NCBI RefSeq assembly: GCF_022539505.1
Contig: NC_061510.1
Location: forward strand, 41,317,047-41,381,046
Origin: Lolium rigidum
Taxonomy: Eukaryota; Streptophyta; Magnoliopsida; Poales; Poaceae
Direction of reading: 5' to 3'
DNA: 64,000 bases
The notes under the pieces were generated by a model that saw only the letters and a list, made by a program, of their open reading frames with translations, searched no databases and had not been told where the DNA came from. A program made the position numbers and the translations under genes. Shown here piece by piece: positions 31,920 through 44,862 of this stretch. Within the stretch, counting starts at the first letter, position 1, and each line of letters starts with the position of its first letter.

Positions 31920-32354
31920 ATGGGTTCCAAAACCCAAGATGGGTTCCAAAACCCTACTCCCCGCCGCCGCTGCCGCCGCATCTCCGCTCCACCTCCGGCG
32001 AGCAATTTCGTCGCGGTCTTCGGCTCTTTCGGTTCGCCGCCACCACCCCTCCCTCCACAATGGCGCACACAAGACGGCCCGGTAGGGGAGGGGGCCAAAT
32101 CGGCGGCGGGAAGTCGCCACCGCGTCCGCCGGGTGTGCGGTCGGAGGCGGGCGCGCTCCGACGGAGCTTGGAAGCGGGAGGCACGCAAGTGGCGTAGGTT
32201 CACGCGCCGGCCGGCGCGCGAGAAGGCGCGCGAAGGAGAAGCCGAGGCACCCCCCGCGGGCTCGTGCAGCCCGCCGCTGCTGGCGCTTCCGCCGCACGGC
32301 GACGACAACGACAACGACGACGCAGACGGGCCGCCTCTCAAATGTCGTGGCTAA
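31920..32354 (+). pseudogene. GC-rich gene-like unit with basic and acidic segments
   Basis: A small ORF starts at 32060 (MAHTRRPGRGGGQIGGGK, 45 codons). In the adjacent frame (31920-32354) an arginine-rich stretch (WKREARKWRRFTRRPAREK) is followed by an acidic DDNDNDDADGPP end. The arrangement suggests one small protein broken by a frameshift near 32090. GC content is very high, and the region drops to AT-rich DNA at about 32360. No family is recognised. A chance ORF in a GC-rich repeat is the alternative. Confidence 0.35.
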
Positions 32355-33000
32355 TTTCGTAGTTTAACTAGTCAAATTAACGAGCGGGGTATGGTTAGTT
32401 TAGTATTTTGGGTAGTATTTGTAAATTATCTTCAAATGTAGCTCGATTGGAGGAAGATTTGGTTTCATTTCGCAAGATCATCGCAGCAAATTTTCTGGCG
32501 ACGTTTGATTTTCCGTTTTTCAGTTCACGAGTTCGGTTTCTATTATCCGCGGTGACTAAAAACATCTAAATTGAACAATTCTGGAGATTGAACTCCGTGT
32601 TTACGGTTCGGATTAATACGGACACTAATAGAGATACTCTAACTCAGACAGAAATAGTACTGAACCAAACCAAACCAATCTAGCCACTTACACCTATGGG
32701 AAACAGAGCTAGAAGCTTCACGGTACACCACCAGAAGAGAACCTTACCAACTGCGTGCCAAGATTTTTGTAAGTTCTCGACTTATATCCTAGCTGAGGGA
32801 TCTTCAGAAAATATAATTTACAGTCGGATAGGGAGTTATTTGTAGGGGACCTTATGGGCAATTCCTATTGCTTATACCGGGAGGGATGCGGCACACCGCA
32901 CAGGGGCAGTTCTTTCTAGGCTGGCCCATTTAGAGAGGGCAGTGCGTTTTTCTCTGGTTTATCTTCTGTTTAGGCAGTTTTCTTTGGGCTTCTCTGGTTT
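32355..33000. other. AT-rich intergenic DNA
   Basis: No gene is seen. A GCGGCACACCGCACAGG patch lies near 32888, and TTTTCTCTGGTTT motifs occur near 32950-33000. Confidence 0.4.
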
Positions 33001-34050
33001 TTCTTCCCGTTTTCGTTGGTTTTCTGATTTTTCTAACAGTTTTCTAAACTTTTTTCAAATATGAATTTTACAACTTTTTTAATCCGAGCAGTTTTCAATT
33101 TTTGAACTTTTTCGAATTTTGAACATATTTGAAATTTGGACATTTTTGGAATTTGAACATTTTTTTATTTAGAACAATTTTATGATTTGAACATTTTTAA
33201 ATTTGAATATTTTCCAGATTCAACAATTTTAATGTTCTAATATATGTTAGATTTGAACCGTTTAAAAATTTGAACATTTTTTTAGATTTGAACATTTTTG
33301 AAATTCGAACATTTTTAGAGTCAAAATTTTCCAAATTTGATCATTGAAGCGACTGGACAATTTTCAGATTTCATCATTTATTAAAATTTTGAATATTTTC
33401 AAAACAAAAACAACAAGAAAACGGAGAACGTTAGAGTCCAGCCATTGAACGAACGAGGCAACTCATGTGACCTTGGACGTAAATGGCACCGGCCCATGTT
33501 ACCTTCCTTTGAGATATTTTGGTCCATCGGATCGCTTAAAGCGTAACATAGGGGCTCCCGTCGGGAGGTCCTGTCCGCCGACCAGGTCGGTGTGAACGGA
33601 CTACCACACACCCACGCTAGGTATGTAGGGCCGGCCCAGTTTGTTTTTCTTTTTTCCTTTCTAATTTTTTCTTTCCATTTTTTCTTTGTTTTGAATCTGA
33701 AGTTCTGAACAGTTTCGAACTTGAACAATTTTTGAATTTGCATTTTCGAATTTGAACGGTTTTCAAAATTGAACGATTTTTGAATTTTAACAAATTTCAA
33801 AACTGAACGATTTTCGATTTTTTTAAAAAATTCAAAATTGAACGATTTTCGAAATCTGACCATATTTCAGATTTGTTTTTTTTAATTTGAACATTTTTCC
33901 CAAAATTCCTTTTTCTGAAATTTAAACAATTTAAAATCTTCATACATTTTGAAAAATATTATTTTCAAAAAATTGTTTTTAAAATATAATTTTTTCCAAA
34001 TATAAATATCTAAATTAAACCCTTAAAATAAAACAGAAAATAAAAGAAAG
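33000..34050. repeat. Degenerate TTTGAACATTTTT repeat region
   Basis: Variants of TTTGAACATTTTTGAAATT recur dozens of times at 33030-33400, and as GAACGATTTTTGAATTT at 33710-33960. Between them (33470-33660) is a GC-richer island with GGCCGGCCC. Such arrays are typical of the interior of large grass DNA transposons (CACTA or Mutator). I did not find the ends. Confidence 0.55.
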
Positions 34051-34840
34051 CAGAAACAGGAAAAAAAGGCCAGCACTTAATCTATTTAACCTACAATGTT
34101 TTCCTAAAATACCTTAACTAAGTGAAACGGATTAAATTGGTCTATACCAATTATTTCGATTTGCATGTCAGGGGTCCTATCAGCAAGCAGGACGTGAGAT
34201 CTGAAAACCACATCATTCGCATAGACAAGCTAGCACCATAGCTTTCAACAGTTGATCTGGCTCGAAACCCTCGACGTGGGGCCTGTTCCCACCGTCGCGA
34301 AGGAAGGAGTTGACATCGGCAAGGGAGCAAGGTGGAGCGGCACAAAGTGGTCAAGATGGGGTGGCACGACAACAACCTATGAACACATTTGTCTGTGTGT
34401 TGGTTGTTGTATGTGTAAATGTACTCTTATTTGAGACAAATATGAATACATGACCTAAAATAACCTTTCGTCACCTTCCTCGAAATTTTTCATATTGATT
34501 TGTATCTCTCGAACACGATTTTTTGCTTACCTCTAGAAGGCCATCTTGTAACTCTAAGCCACGAGGCTCAATGCAAATATCGAATCACAATATTCAACCG
34601 TTTACAAGAATTCACACACGAATGCAAGTATTCTTGCACACTTGCACACTTCATAGTTGTTTTTCCAAAGTTTCTAGTCTTCACCTCGTTGGAACTATTT
34701 GTGAGAGTTTCTCTCCACAAGACTGCAACAAACTTCTTATAGTTTTGTTTAGCTGCCTCTGTTTTCTTCTTGAAGCATCTTTTATTTATAAAAAACAAGA
34801 GCACCGGGTAGAGCCTGGGGCATCTTAATTAAGGTAGAAA
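34051..34840. other. Intergenic DNA
   Basis: No credible gene. Only short unrelated ORFs are present (for example 34500-34742) and I recognise none of them. Confidence 0.4.
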
Positions 34841-34867
34841 ATGTGTGAGAATCGAACCAAACCCTTT

Positions 34868-34952
34868 TGAAATATTGCTCCCGTGAGATTCGAACTCCGT
34901 CCAACCAGAAGATGCCACCGCGCTCTAGCCATTAAGCTACTAGCTCGTACAC
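34868..34952 (-). other. tRNA-like module
   Basis: On the minus strand TAGTAGCTTAATGGCTAG (A-box-like, 34942-34925) is followed at tRNA spacing by AGTTCGAATCTCAC (B-box-like, 34896-34883). The stems are imperfect and no standard anticodon loop is clear. It is best read as a tRNA relic or the head of a SINE. Confidence 0.45.
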
Positions 34953-35038
34953 CTCCATGGAGCTCTTAGTGTTGGACTGATGGGCATCAACAGTTTAGAG
35001 TCTGGACGTTCTGTGTAATCCATACCTACTTAATTCTA

Positions 35039-35457
35039 CTTCTTCTGTTTCATTCTATAGTGCATATAGTTTTTTAGCACAAAAATTAGCGCAAGAGTAT
35101 TCTTTACATAAGACCCTCTGGTTTAACGATTTGAGATCAGATTAAAATGAGGGAAATCGATAACTTCCTAAATGAACATAACAAATCCCACAAATCTCTC
35201 TGGTTGACTCTCCATATATGTGCAGCTAGGTTCTACTATTAAGGAAATAAAAATAATGCTTCCTAAATCTAAAAAATCGTTGGGGTCATACATTAGGAAT
35301 CTCAATTAATTGTTTCCCTTTTGTATGGTTTTTTCATGCATGTCGTGTGGGAGAGCTGACCAGCAGAGGGGGTAACTGAAAAAAAGCCAAACAACAACCT
35401 TATATTCTGAAACAAATGCTAAAAATCTATATGCATTATAAAAATAAACGGAGGGAG
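35039..35457. mobile_element. Stowaway-like MITE
   Basis: The left end is CTTCTTCTGTTTCATTC with TATAGTGCATATAG. The right end, reverse-complemented, is CTCCCTCCGTTTATTTT with TATAATGCATATAG. TA dinucleotides flank both ends (35037-35038 and 35458-35459). 419 bp, non-coding, as expected of a Tc1/mariner MITE. Confidence 0.7.
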
Positions 35458-35459
35458 TA

Positions 35460-36249
35460 TGTGGCAGGCCTCACGGACGTTACATTTATACCATGGCACG
35501 GGTCAATATATAACTGCACATGTGCAATTCCATACTCTAGCCAGTATAACCTCACGACTAGTCTAGCTAGTATAACCTCATGGCGGTTACATTAATAACA
35601 TGGCACACATCAATATACCATCGTGCGGAATTGCATGCTTCAGCTAGTTTATTCAAAAGACTAATATAATGGAAGAGACTAGCTAGCCAATTATACTCAA
35701 CATCTCCCCTCACGTCTAGATCCAACACCACCTCTCACGTCTAGGTTAGTGGGCTTTTCTTTAGAGATCTCGCAATGTCCTTAGACGTGAAACATTGGAT
35801 TTTTTTAGGGACGCCACAATTTTTTATTCATTTTAATACGGCGTTGGCATTTGAACCCAAAACTTGAGGTCTGATATTATATGAAATTCCATGCTCTAAC
35901 TAGTTTAACCAAAAGACCTATTCATTGTTAGACACTAGTAGTTTTTTTTTTTTTTTGACAATCAGGCAATTATATTCAACAGCACGAAACAGACGTTAGC
36001 ATACAAAGGCAGGAGCCGGTAGCCGTATCGTATCCACGCGAGACGGCATGTGTCGAAAGAGAAGGTGCCTGTGTCCCACCGTGTATATGCATTTTTCAAA
36101 CCATTTTATGAATGTAAGAATGCAACACTTGACTAGCTTATCTGATGTTCAAATTAATTAAATATTTGTGATTAAATTTTCAAAACAATGCACGTTAAAC
36201 CCTTTGCTTTAGAACAGCCGTGGGCATGTCCTGGGACTCTGGGAGAGTT
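35460..36249. other. Intergenic DNA
   Basis: No gene. A 16-base poly(T) followed by GACAATC at about 35943-35965 resembles the 3' end of a truncated minus-strand retroposon. A short internal similarity (CTAGTATAACCTCA at about 35540 and 35565) is also seen. Confidence 0.4.
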
Positions 36250-36545
36250 CTTTTGAACGTGGTTTTGAGGGGCAGTGAACAAAGCGTACGTGGGTGCAGA
36301 GTGCAGTGACTTGCGGTCCAGCCGCGCGTACTCCATGGCAGAATTTGGAAGAAGCTGCCAAAACAGCGCTTCCGGGGAAGGGGAGCGATTCATCGCCGGA
36401 GCAACGAAAGCAGTCTGCGGCTTTATCTAATCCAATGCTCGGCCAGGCGCTAACGTGTATATGCGTCCACAAAGTTGCACCGCTTTGCACAACAGAATAT
36501 CTTTCGCTGCAGAGGAGCAGCGCTCTCTCGCTGCCTTTGATTCAA
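36250..36545 (+). repeat. Ancient dispersed duplication, copy 1
   Basis: It shares collinear blocks with 39755-39990: GGGGCAGTGAACAAAG, GAAGAAGCTGCCAAAA, ACGAAAGCAGTCTGC, GGCTTTATCTAAT and AGCGCTCTCTCGCT. No reading frame is preserved between the copies, so this is probably a promoter or leader region, or a non-coding repeat. Confidence 0.55.
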
Positions 36546-37947
<1,402 letters not shown>

Positions 37948-38185
37948 GAAGAGAATGACTGGGAGGGGCGTAGAGGGTCGACTAGCCGACATGTTGACCA
38001 GGCAGACAAGTCGTCGCTTTCTTGCAAACAAGCAAATAAGCTCCCAATTCATCCTCAAACTTGGGGACAAAATGGGGAGGGGGTGTACCTTTTTTGCAGA
38101 CAAATAGGGTTGTTTGTCCACAACCCACAAATGGATAGTTCGGGGCAAATTGGAGGTCACCCTTAGAGATGGCTTAACAAATGAA

Positions 38186-38812
38186 CCAGGGACGTAACTG
38201 CCTTATGGGAAATAGGGTCAGTTATCCATATGGCAACGGGGACACTAACCACTGGTTATTGCTCAACCATAACCATGTCCGTGCATGAAAATTTTCTCCG
38301 TTCCCATCCCCACTAACTGTTATGGGGCCAGTTCTTTTACCATCCCTATCCCCATCGTGTAAACAAATAACCATCGGTTAACCATTCCCACTTTAGCTAG
38401 TAACTATGAGCCCAAAATAAAATGACAACATGGTAGGATGACGGGACTGGCTAGATCGAGAGTTTAGGAAGGAGATGCGAGCGTTTGAGAGTTGGAATTT
38501 AGGGACTACGACGGTTCGGGACGGGAGGGGAAATGTGATCACAATAGGATTAGGGTTGTGTGGCATCTATGCATACCTATCTTGTACCCTAGTGCTGTAC
38601 ATGCCATGTGCCTAACGGGGATTTCATGGTTATCGGGTATGGATAGTGGTAACATAGACCCATCCCCACCTTATCTAATGGGGAGAGTTTGCCTCCAATA
38701 AAACTCCCACGGGATGAAGTACTAACCAAAATTGTCCCCTAATAGGTGAATTAACCACCGGGGATCGGGGAATGGGGCCCCATTGCCAAATTGGGCCAGT
38801 TACACAGGTGAA
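38186..38812. mobile_element. Candidate non-autonomous DNA transposon
   Basis: CAGGGACGTAACTGCC at the left faces CAGTTACACAGGTG at the right, sharing a GTAACTG inverted core. The interior has many TATCCCCA/TGGGGA motifs in both orientations. No target duplication is visible, so this is tentative. Confidence 0.3.
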
Positions 38813-38842
38813 CACTAGCAAATCTTTCACTAATTAGTGCTA

Positions 38843-39092
38843 CATCCATCCCAAGGCTTAAGGCTTTTATTTTTTTGGAAAAGTCAAAGCAAGTAAAGTT
38901 TGACCAAAATTTTAGAATAATCTATCAATAAATATGATATTTTGTAGATAGCACATGAAAATATATTTCATTATCTATCTAATAATATTAATTTTGTATT
39001 TGACATGTTAATGATTTTTTATAAAAACTTAGTCAAACTTAACATAGTTTGACTTTCTTAAAAAATATAGGCCTTAAGCCTTGGGATTGAGG
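38843..39092. mobile_element. Stowaway-like MITE
   Basis: Terminal inverted repeats of about 30 bp centre on ATCCCAAGGCTTAAGGC (left 38849, right 39087 reversed), with flanking TA at 38841-38842 and 39093-39094. 250 bp, AT-rich, non-coding. Confidence 0.75.
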
Positions 39093-39344
39093 TAGTACTA
39101 AGTAAAGTAAAAACGAATTTGCTCGGGTGACTCCGGAGGCACCGCCTTGTTTGCCCATTCTATAACACAATTTTCAAAAACGAATTTCGTATATATGGAA
39201 AAATGAGGGTGATGTGGCTAGAAAATTGGTTCACTATATGTCAATCGACTAAGAAATAAATATTGCGCATTTTTTAGATATAATTGTTTGGTCCAAATTA
39301 TAACTTAGGATGGGTGTAATTAACGATTAATGTGTGTTAGTTGC

Positions 39345-39660
39345 GCATAATGCAAAAGCTTTTGCTCATTTCATTGATTAAGAAGAGTTCGCATTACACA
39401 CTGAGCCAAGTAGGCAACGAGAATACAAAAGAGCGGATTACTCTCGCGGCATTGCAAAACTCAGATCTTTCGCACCAGCAAGTGCCCAGTTTGAGGCCTC
39501 AACTTTGCTTTTGTTGATAACTGAGGCTGGCATTGAGCTTACACTCCGAAAAACACTCCTATTGCGCTCGTTCTAAATCTACCACGAAACAGGAGTACTG
39601 CTGTGCGCGTTGAAAATCGAGAACCGCCATTCTTTCACACTAAACCAGAGGCATCCCAAG
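39345..39660 (-). mobile_element. LINE 3'-end fragment
   Basis: CAAAAGCTTTTGCTCATTTC, ATTGATTAAGAAG and CATTACACACTGAGCC followed by GAGAATACAAAAG match the style of plant LINE 3' ends read on the minus strand (compare 50471-50560). It appears strongly 5'-truncated and old. Confidence 0.4.
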
Positions 39661-39754
39661 CAGAGTTGAGGGAAGGATCAAAACCCAGTCAATGTCAAAA
39701 CACCATGCCAAACACGTAATTAAGGTCTATTTTTTGAACTATACTTTGCTTGTG

Positions 39755-39990
39755 GTTTGTGGGGCAGTCAACAAAGACTATGGCTATGGTCCCGCTGTAC
39801 TCGCCTGGTAGGATCAGAAGAAGCTGCCAAAATAGGAGTTGTGGGGGAAACGAAAGCAGTTTACAGCTTTATCTGATCCCAAGCTCGCTGGACGCCGGTG
39901 CTGAGATGTACAGCCGGTCCAGAAAGCACAAACAGAAAAACTCCTTTTCTTGGGGAGGAGGAGCGCTCTCTCGCTACGTCCGTTTCGAAT
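39755..39990 (+). repeat. Ancient dispersed duplication, copy 2
   Basis: Collinear with 36250-36545 (shared blocks GGGGCAGTCAACAAAG, AGAAGAAGCTGCCAAAA, ACGAAAGCAGTTTAC, GCTTTATCTGATCC, GAGCGCTCTCTCGCT), in the same orientation and about 3.5 kb away. Confidence 0.55.
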
Positions 39991-40359
39991 GATTCCAACA
40001 TAGCTTTACATAGGGGAAAGGTAAATAATAGACTTTATCGAAAATAAGGTAAATAATACACGGATTTACTTGGCTCGAGTTTTACCCTTGAAGAGTCACC
40101 TGAAACTAGCCAATGAACTCGTCTAGAACAGCGCGATACACGCCACGCCACGCCAGGTTTGGATTTGGCGTTTTCACCTCATCGTCGTCCGGCTGCTCGA
40201 GTAATTGCTCCGACGTGCTAATCACGATCGCGGTTAGGGTCATGGGATCTGGCACCCGTTCACCGTTTTTGACGCCGCCGTTTCTAGTCTTTTGTTTCTG
40301 GGGTTGTTGCCTTAGCTGTCAGGATAAGGGGACACTGATTGTGTATTCCGTACATTGTG

Positions 40360-40570
40360 GGTACTGGGATCGTATCTTTCTAGGAATGGGCGTTCTCCGC
40401 CTTCCACCGTCCCAACCCAAACCCTGCATCATGCTGCATGCTGGAACGGTGAACGCGAGAATCCAAGGCGACATGAAACCTGGCCTTGCTGCACCTTGCA
40501 ACGGCCGGTCGCGCCATGGAAGCCGCCCCCAATAGAAATTCTAAATTGAAACAAAATTTGAGCAAACTTG
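40360..40570 (+). repeat. Segment related to the upstream region of the five-exon gene
   Basis: TGCTGCACCTTGCAACGGCCGG near 40488 matches the block at 48289-48308 upstream of the gene at 48507, and GGGATCGTATC near 40368 matches GAGATCGTATC near 48161. The next part (CATGGAAGCCGCC, AATAGAAATTCTAAATTG, AATTTGAGCAAACTTG; 40515-40575) recurs at 42361-42425. This looks like decayed segmental duplication. Confidence 0.5.
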
Positions 40571-40842
40571 TGAAATTTCATGGAACGAATTGCACGGACC
40601 AGTAACTCTTGGAGTAATTATTTGCGTGAACCAGCCATTCAAATTCGTTTTTGCACAAACCAGCTACTCTATGAGTAATTATTTGCATGGAGATGTAATG
40701 ATCAGATTAGAATGTCTAACAGCAAACCTGGCAGCCACCGTGGCTTGGCCATGTGCTGGGCGTGTGCTAGCCCTTTGGGAGACAGCTGCTTTGCTCCATA
40801 TATTTGCCACATCTACTTGTAACTATGATCTAAAAAAATATG

Positions 40843-40960
40843 TATTTTTTCTTTTTGAAAAGAAGACAAAAGGTTTGGATTATTTTTAGGAGAAATCGAA
40901 CGAAAACCTACAACAACAGAATCATGCCCACCCAAACACCACGGAGATCAAGGCGGCGGA
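40843..40960 (-). mobile_element. Truncated copy of the 46175-48036 retroposon family
   Basis: TTTTTCTTTTTGAAAAG, then GCAAAAG-like and ATTTTTAGGAGAAATCG, and CGAAAACCTACAACAACAG parallel the 3' end of the retroposon at 46175 (TTTTTTGAAACGGAGG, GATTTTTAGTAGAAAATCGG, CGAAAACCTACAAAGACAG). Only about 120 bp is present. Confidence 0.5.
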
Positions 40961-41394
40961 GGCGGGCCTTCCTCGGCCGCACATAATTCCAATTAATATG
41001 GCTTCATGACAACAACATACTATCACATATATGATCACTTCGGAAAAAGATCATAGGACCAAAGAGGATGTTCTAGTGAATTGTACATTTGAATAATAAG
41101 GTCACTTGTGCACGAGTTATCCAGAGAAGCGATCAAGGAGGCGATTAGGGCTCCCGGTCGCCTTCCGTCGGCGCCACCAACTTTCCCCAATTATGTGGCC
41201 TTCCCATGGAGGCGGGGTGGATCTTGGTCCCTACGAAAAATTACCCCTTCCCTTGGCTGACATAGGCATAGTAATTTCATCCAGTTTAAAAACCTAGACC
41301 AACGGGCGATGATTCCTTCCTTGGCTATACGTTGTCAGGTAGGATGAGACTCTCCAGCGTATTACCGCTAAGGATGATACCACGTTTAGTCCGC
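40961..41394. other. Intergenic DNA
   Basis: No gene is apparent. A weak CT-rich/GC-rich patch lies around 41140-41230 without a supported ORF. Confidence 0.4.
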
Positions 41395-41482
41395 CCTCCA
41401 GCGAATTAGCGCTACGGAGGGGATCGAATCCAGGTGGGCTGGATGCATACTCGCAAGCCTTGCCAGTGAGCTATCACTCAGT
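41395..41482 (-). other. tRNA-like module
   Basis: On the minus strand GTGATAGCTCACTGGCAAGG (A-box-like) is followed by GGATTCGATCCCCTCC (B-box-like) at tRNA spacing. As with 34868-34952, tRNA folding is imperfect, so a SINE head or tRNA relic is likelier than a working tRNA. Confidence 0.45.
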
Positions 41483-41738
41483 TCTCCATACAATTTACAT
41501 AGGGCATGATAACCACTGCAATCAAACATATAGGAAGAAAGGGAGCAAACAGGGGGCTCCTAGACCGGCTGGACCACGCAGATCTACTCTCGTCGTCGGT
41601 TGGCCGAACGGCTGCCACCGCCACATTTCCCATCCCCATCGCAATGCGCCGCCCCAGTTTCCGTCTGGGATCAAAGAGAAACATATGTGTTTTTTTCTTG
41701 ACGGGGCAAGTTGGTTCGGCTCGTCCAACCCGGAGAAG

Positions 41739-41876
41739 ATATCTAGTGATACCAGCCACAAAATACACTTGTTGTGAACATTCACATATTTTTTCAATTT
41801 TTTGAAAAACTAAAAACATAAAATTTTAATAAATGGTATAATGGTATCATTTTTAGTGGTTAGTATCACTAGATAT
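41739..41876. mobile_element. Small MITE
   Basis: ATATCTAGTGATACCA at the left matches ATATCTAGTGATACTA (reverse complement of the right end). 138 bp, AT-rich centre. Target duplication unclear. Confidence 0.55.
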
Positions 41877-42000
41877 TTCCCATCCATCCCATGCTCGGAC
41901 CGATCCCTTTTTTTAGACATGCAACAGGGCCTCCAAACCACAGTGGCAGCCATGTCACCTCATAAGGTGGGCCTCCTTGCTGTTAAACCGATTAATCGTA

Positions 42001-42235
42001 CTTCCTCCATACCGGTTTATAGGCCCATTACGTGTTTCAAGAAAAACTTTGACCATTAATTTGGTCAACCAAATATAATTTATATGACTCAAAAATTATA
42101 CCATTGGATTCGTATGCAAAAGAAGTTTCGAACGGTATAACTTTTGTGGTAAATATTCCATATATTGTTGACCAAATTAATGCTCAAAGTTTTTCTCAAA
42201 TCTAGAAATGTGCTTATAAACCGGTATGGAGGGTG
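42001..42235. mobile_element. Stowaway-like MITE
   Basis: Terminal inverted repeats extend over about 65 bp: CTTCCTCCATACCGGTTTAT on the left and CACCCTCCATACCGGTTTAT on the right (reversed), then AAAAACTTTGA and ATTAATTTGGTCAAC. TA flanks at 41999-42000 and 42236-42237. 235 bp, almost entirely able to fold into one hairpin. Confidence 0.85.
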
Positions 42236-42360
42236 TACCATCATAGCTCGTTGCAATGAATTACTCCTAGAATCGCTGGTCTATGCAAAAGAGAATTTGA
42301 GTAACGGGTCTGCGCAACGTTTGCTCCGAGAATTGATGGTATATGCAATTTTCTCAATTT

Positions 42361-42425
42361 CATGGAAGCCGCCTCCCAATAGAAATTCTAAATTGAAACA
42401 AAATTTGAGCAAACTTGAGAAATTT
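42361..42425 (+). repeat. Direct repeat of 40515-40575
   Basis: CATGGAAGCCGCC, CCCAATAGAAATTCTAAATTG and AAACAAAATTTGAGCAAACTTG occur in the same order and orientation as at 40515-40575, with only a few differences, about 1.85 kb apart. Confidence 0.7.
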
Positions 42426-42587
42426 GTTCATACTTAGGCAAACTTACAATGATAAATTTTAAAAAAACATAATACTACGATTAAGACTCTAGCAGCCAAG
42501 GCGGGCGGTAGAAGACCGATTAGTCTTCGTTGTCGCTGCTGTCACCAGGGTCCTTGGGTGGGTGCGGGTCATCGTTCGCAGCGGCGG

Positions 42588-43254
42588 CTAGAGACCTAGC
42601 CGAGGCCGCCCTGGTGGTGGCGTAGGCCGACCATCTTGGCCTCGTCGTTGTCGTTGTGGTCGAGGTTGACCATGAGGCCGTGGAGGCGCATGCTCCCACC
42701 GGCGCAGCTCCCCCTTCTCAACTTCGGCCTTGGACCAGGCTAGGGCGAACTCCAGGGACGTTGGCTCCACCTCCTCAAAGGAGGCGCACATGGCCATCCG
42801 TTGGCCCGGGAAGTCCCGCGAAACATCGTTCGCCCAGAGGCCAATCTGGGTGGCCGCAACGTCTTGCGGCGACACCCACTCCGGCTCGCGCTTGGGTTTG
42901 ACGAGGTGGAGGCTGCCGCACTGTAGTGACATCTGCCACGAAGCGTGTGACTTGCAGATGATGATGTTTTCATCGTCAGACCGCTTTCGTGGAAGCTCTT
43001 TGTGGTCCTCCATGACGGCGAGCGGAGGCGGGAGGATGCCGCAGAGGCCTCTGATGCCGAGGAAGACAATCCCCTCGATGCGGATGAAGAGGACGACGCT
43101 AAGGCCATCCACTGTGGCGTCCAGTGGCGGTCCGTACGAGGCGGGTAAAACAAACGTGGTTAGTTACCCACCTAGATGTGGTCGAGGACGGTGGCCAGGG
43201 TCCTCTGCGGCGCGCCCCACCATATCCTGCGCGGCTACGCGTTCTTGTGCTTGG
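42588..43254 (-). pseudogene. Repeat-borne gene, C-terminal part
   Basis: This is the continuation, beyond the solo LTR, of the gene starting at 45184. The best frame (43112-42588) reads PREPEWVSPQDVAATQIG with WANDVSRDFPGQRMAMCASF and LEFALAWSKAEVEKGEL. Its N-terminal neighbours (43254-43113) need frame changes. The pattern of a codable but frame-broken GC-rich stretch is like 2-558. No function is recognised. Confidence 0.5.
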
Positions 43255-43259
43255 GCGAC
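43255..43259. repeat. Left target-site duplication GCGAC
   Basis: Matches GCGAC at 44858-44862, outside the solo LTR. Confidence 0.88.
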
Positions 43260-44857
43260 TGATGCGTGTAGTTGACACGTCCGTTGGGAACCCCAAGAGG
43301 AAGGTGTGATGCGCACAGTAGCAAGTTTCCCTCAGTAAGAAACCAAGGTTTAATCGAACCAATAGGAGTCAAGAAGCACGTTGAAGGTTGATGGCGGAGG
43401 AGTGTAGTGCGGCGCAACACCAGGGATTCCGGCGCCAACGTGGAACCTGCATAACACAATCACAGAACTTTGCCCCAACATAACAGCGAGGTTGTCAATC
43501 TCACCGGCTTGTCTGTAAACAAAGGATTAGATGTATAGTGTGGATGATGATGTTTGTTTGCGAAGAACAGGTAAAGAACAATTGCAGTAGATTGTATTTC
43601 AGATGTAAAGAATAGGACCGGGGTCCACGGTTCACTAGTGGTGTCTCTCCCATAAGATAGCAGATGTTGGGTGAACAAATTACAGTTGGGCAATTGACAA
43701 ATAAAGAAGGCATAACAATGCACATACATATATCATGATGAGTACTATGAGATTTAATCAGGGCATTACGACAAAGTACATAGACCGCCATCCAGCATGC
43801 ATCTATGCCTAAAAAGTCCACTTTCAGGTTATCATCCGAACCCCCTCTAGTATTAAGTTGTAAACAACAGACAATTACATTAAGTATGGTGCATAATGTA
43901 ATCAACACAAATATCCTTAGACAAAGCATCGATGTTTTATCCCTAGTGGCAACAACACATCCACAACCTTAGAACTTTCTGTCACTGTCCCAGATTTAAT
44001 GGAGGCATGAACCCACTATCGCGCATAAATACTCTCTCTTGGAGTCACAAGTATCAACTTGGCCAGAGCCTCTACTAGCAACGGAGAGCATGCAAGAACA
44101 TAAATAACATATATGATAGATTGATAATCAACTTGACATAGTATTCAATATCCATCGGATCCCAACAAACACAACATGTAGCATTACAAATAAACGATCT
44201 TGATCATGATAGGCAGCTCACAAGATCGAACATGATAGCACAATGAGGAGAAGACGACCATCTAGCTACTGCTATGGACCCATAGTCCAGGGGTGAACTA
44301 CTCACACATCGATCCGGAGGCGATCATGGCGATGAAGAGACCTCCCGGGGGATGATTCCCCTCTCCGGCAGGGTGCCGGAGGCGATCTCTGAATCCCCCG
44401 AGATAGGATTGGCGGCGGCGGCGTCTCTGGAAGGTTTTCCGTATCGTGGCTCTCGGTACTGGGGGTTTCGTGACAGAGGCTTTAAGTAGGCGGAAGGGCA
44501 GGTCAGGGGGCGTCACGAGGGGCCCACACAACAGGCCGGCGCGGCCAAGGCCCAGGCCGCGCCGCCCTAGCGTGTGGCCGCCTCGTGGCCCCACTTCTTA
44601 TCCTCTTCGGTCTTCTGGAAGCTTCGTGTGAAAATAGAACCCTGGGCGTTGATTTCGTCCAATTCCGAGAATATTTCCTTACTAGGATTTCTGAAACAAA
44701 AAACAGCAGAAAATAGCAACTGGCTCTTCGGCATCTCGTCAATAGGTTAGTGCCGGAAAATGCATAATAACGACATATAATGTGTATAAAACATGTGAGT
44801 ATCATCATAAAAGTAGCATGGAACATAAGAAATTATAGATACGTTTGGGACGTATCA
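43260..44857 (-). mobile_element. Solo LTR (Sabrina/WHAM-type), minus strand
   Basis: 1598 bp. On the minus strand it starts TGATACGTCCCAAACGTA and ends with the CACGTTGGCGCC and CAACGGACGTGTC blocks and an ACGCATCA end. It is flanked by GCGAC on both sides. It has the same LTR type as 9101-10701 and no internal sequence. It splits a repeat-borne gene into 42588-43254 and 44863-45184. Confidence 0.88.
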
Positions 44858-44862
44858 GCGAC

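Noticed and set aside
34868..34952. Functional tRNA gene
   Set aside because: The A and B boxes are present but acceptor and anticodon stems do not pair well and no clear anticodon is seen.
40113..40535. 140-codon plus-strand ORF
   Set aside because: No domain, no supporting splice or promoter features, and the region is a non-coding duplication related to upstream DNA of the 48507 gene.
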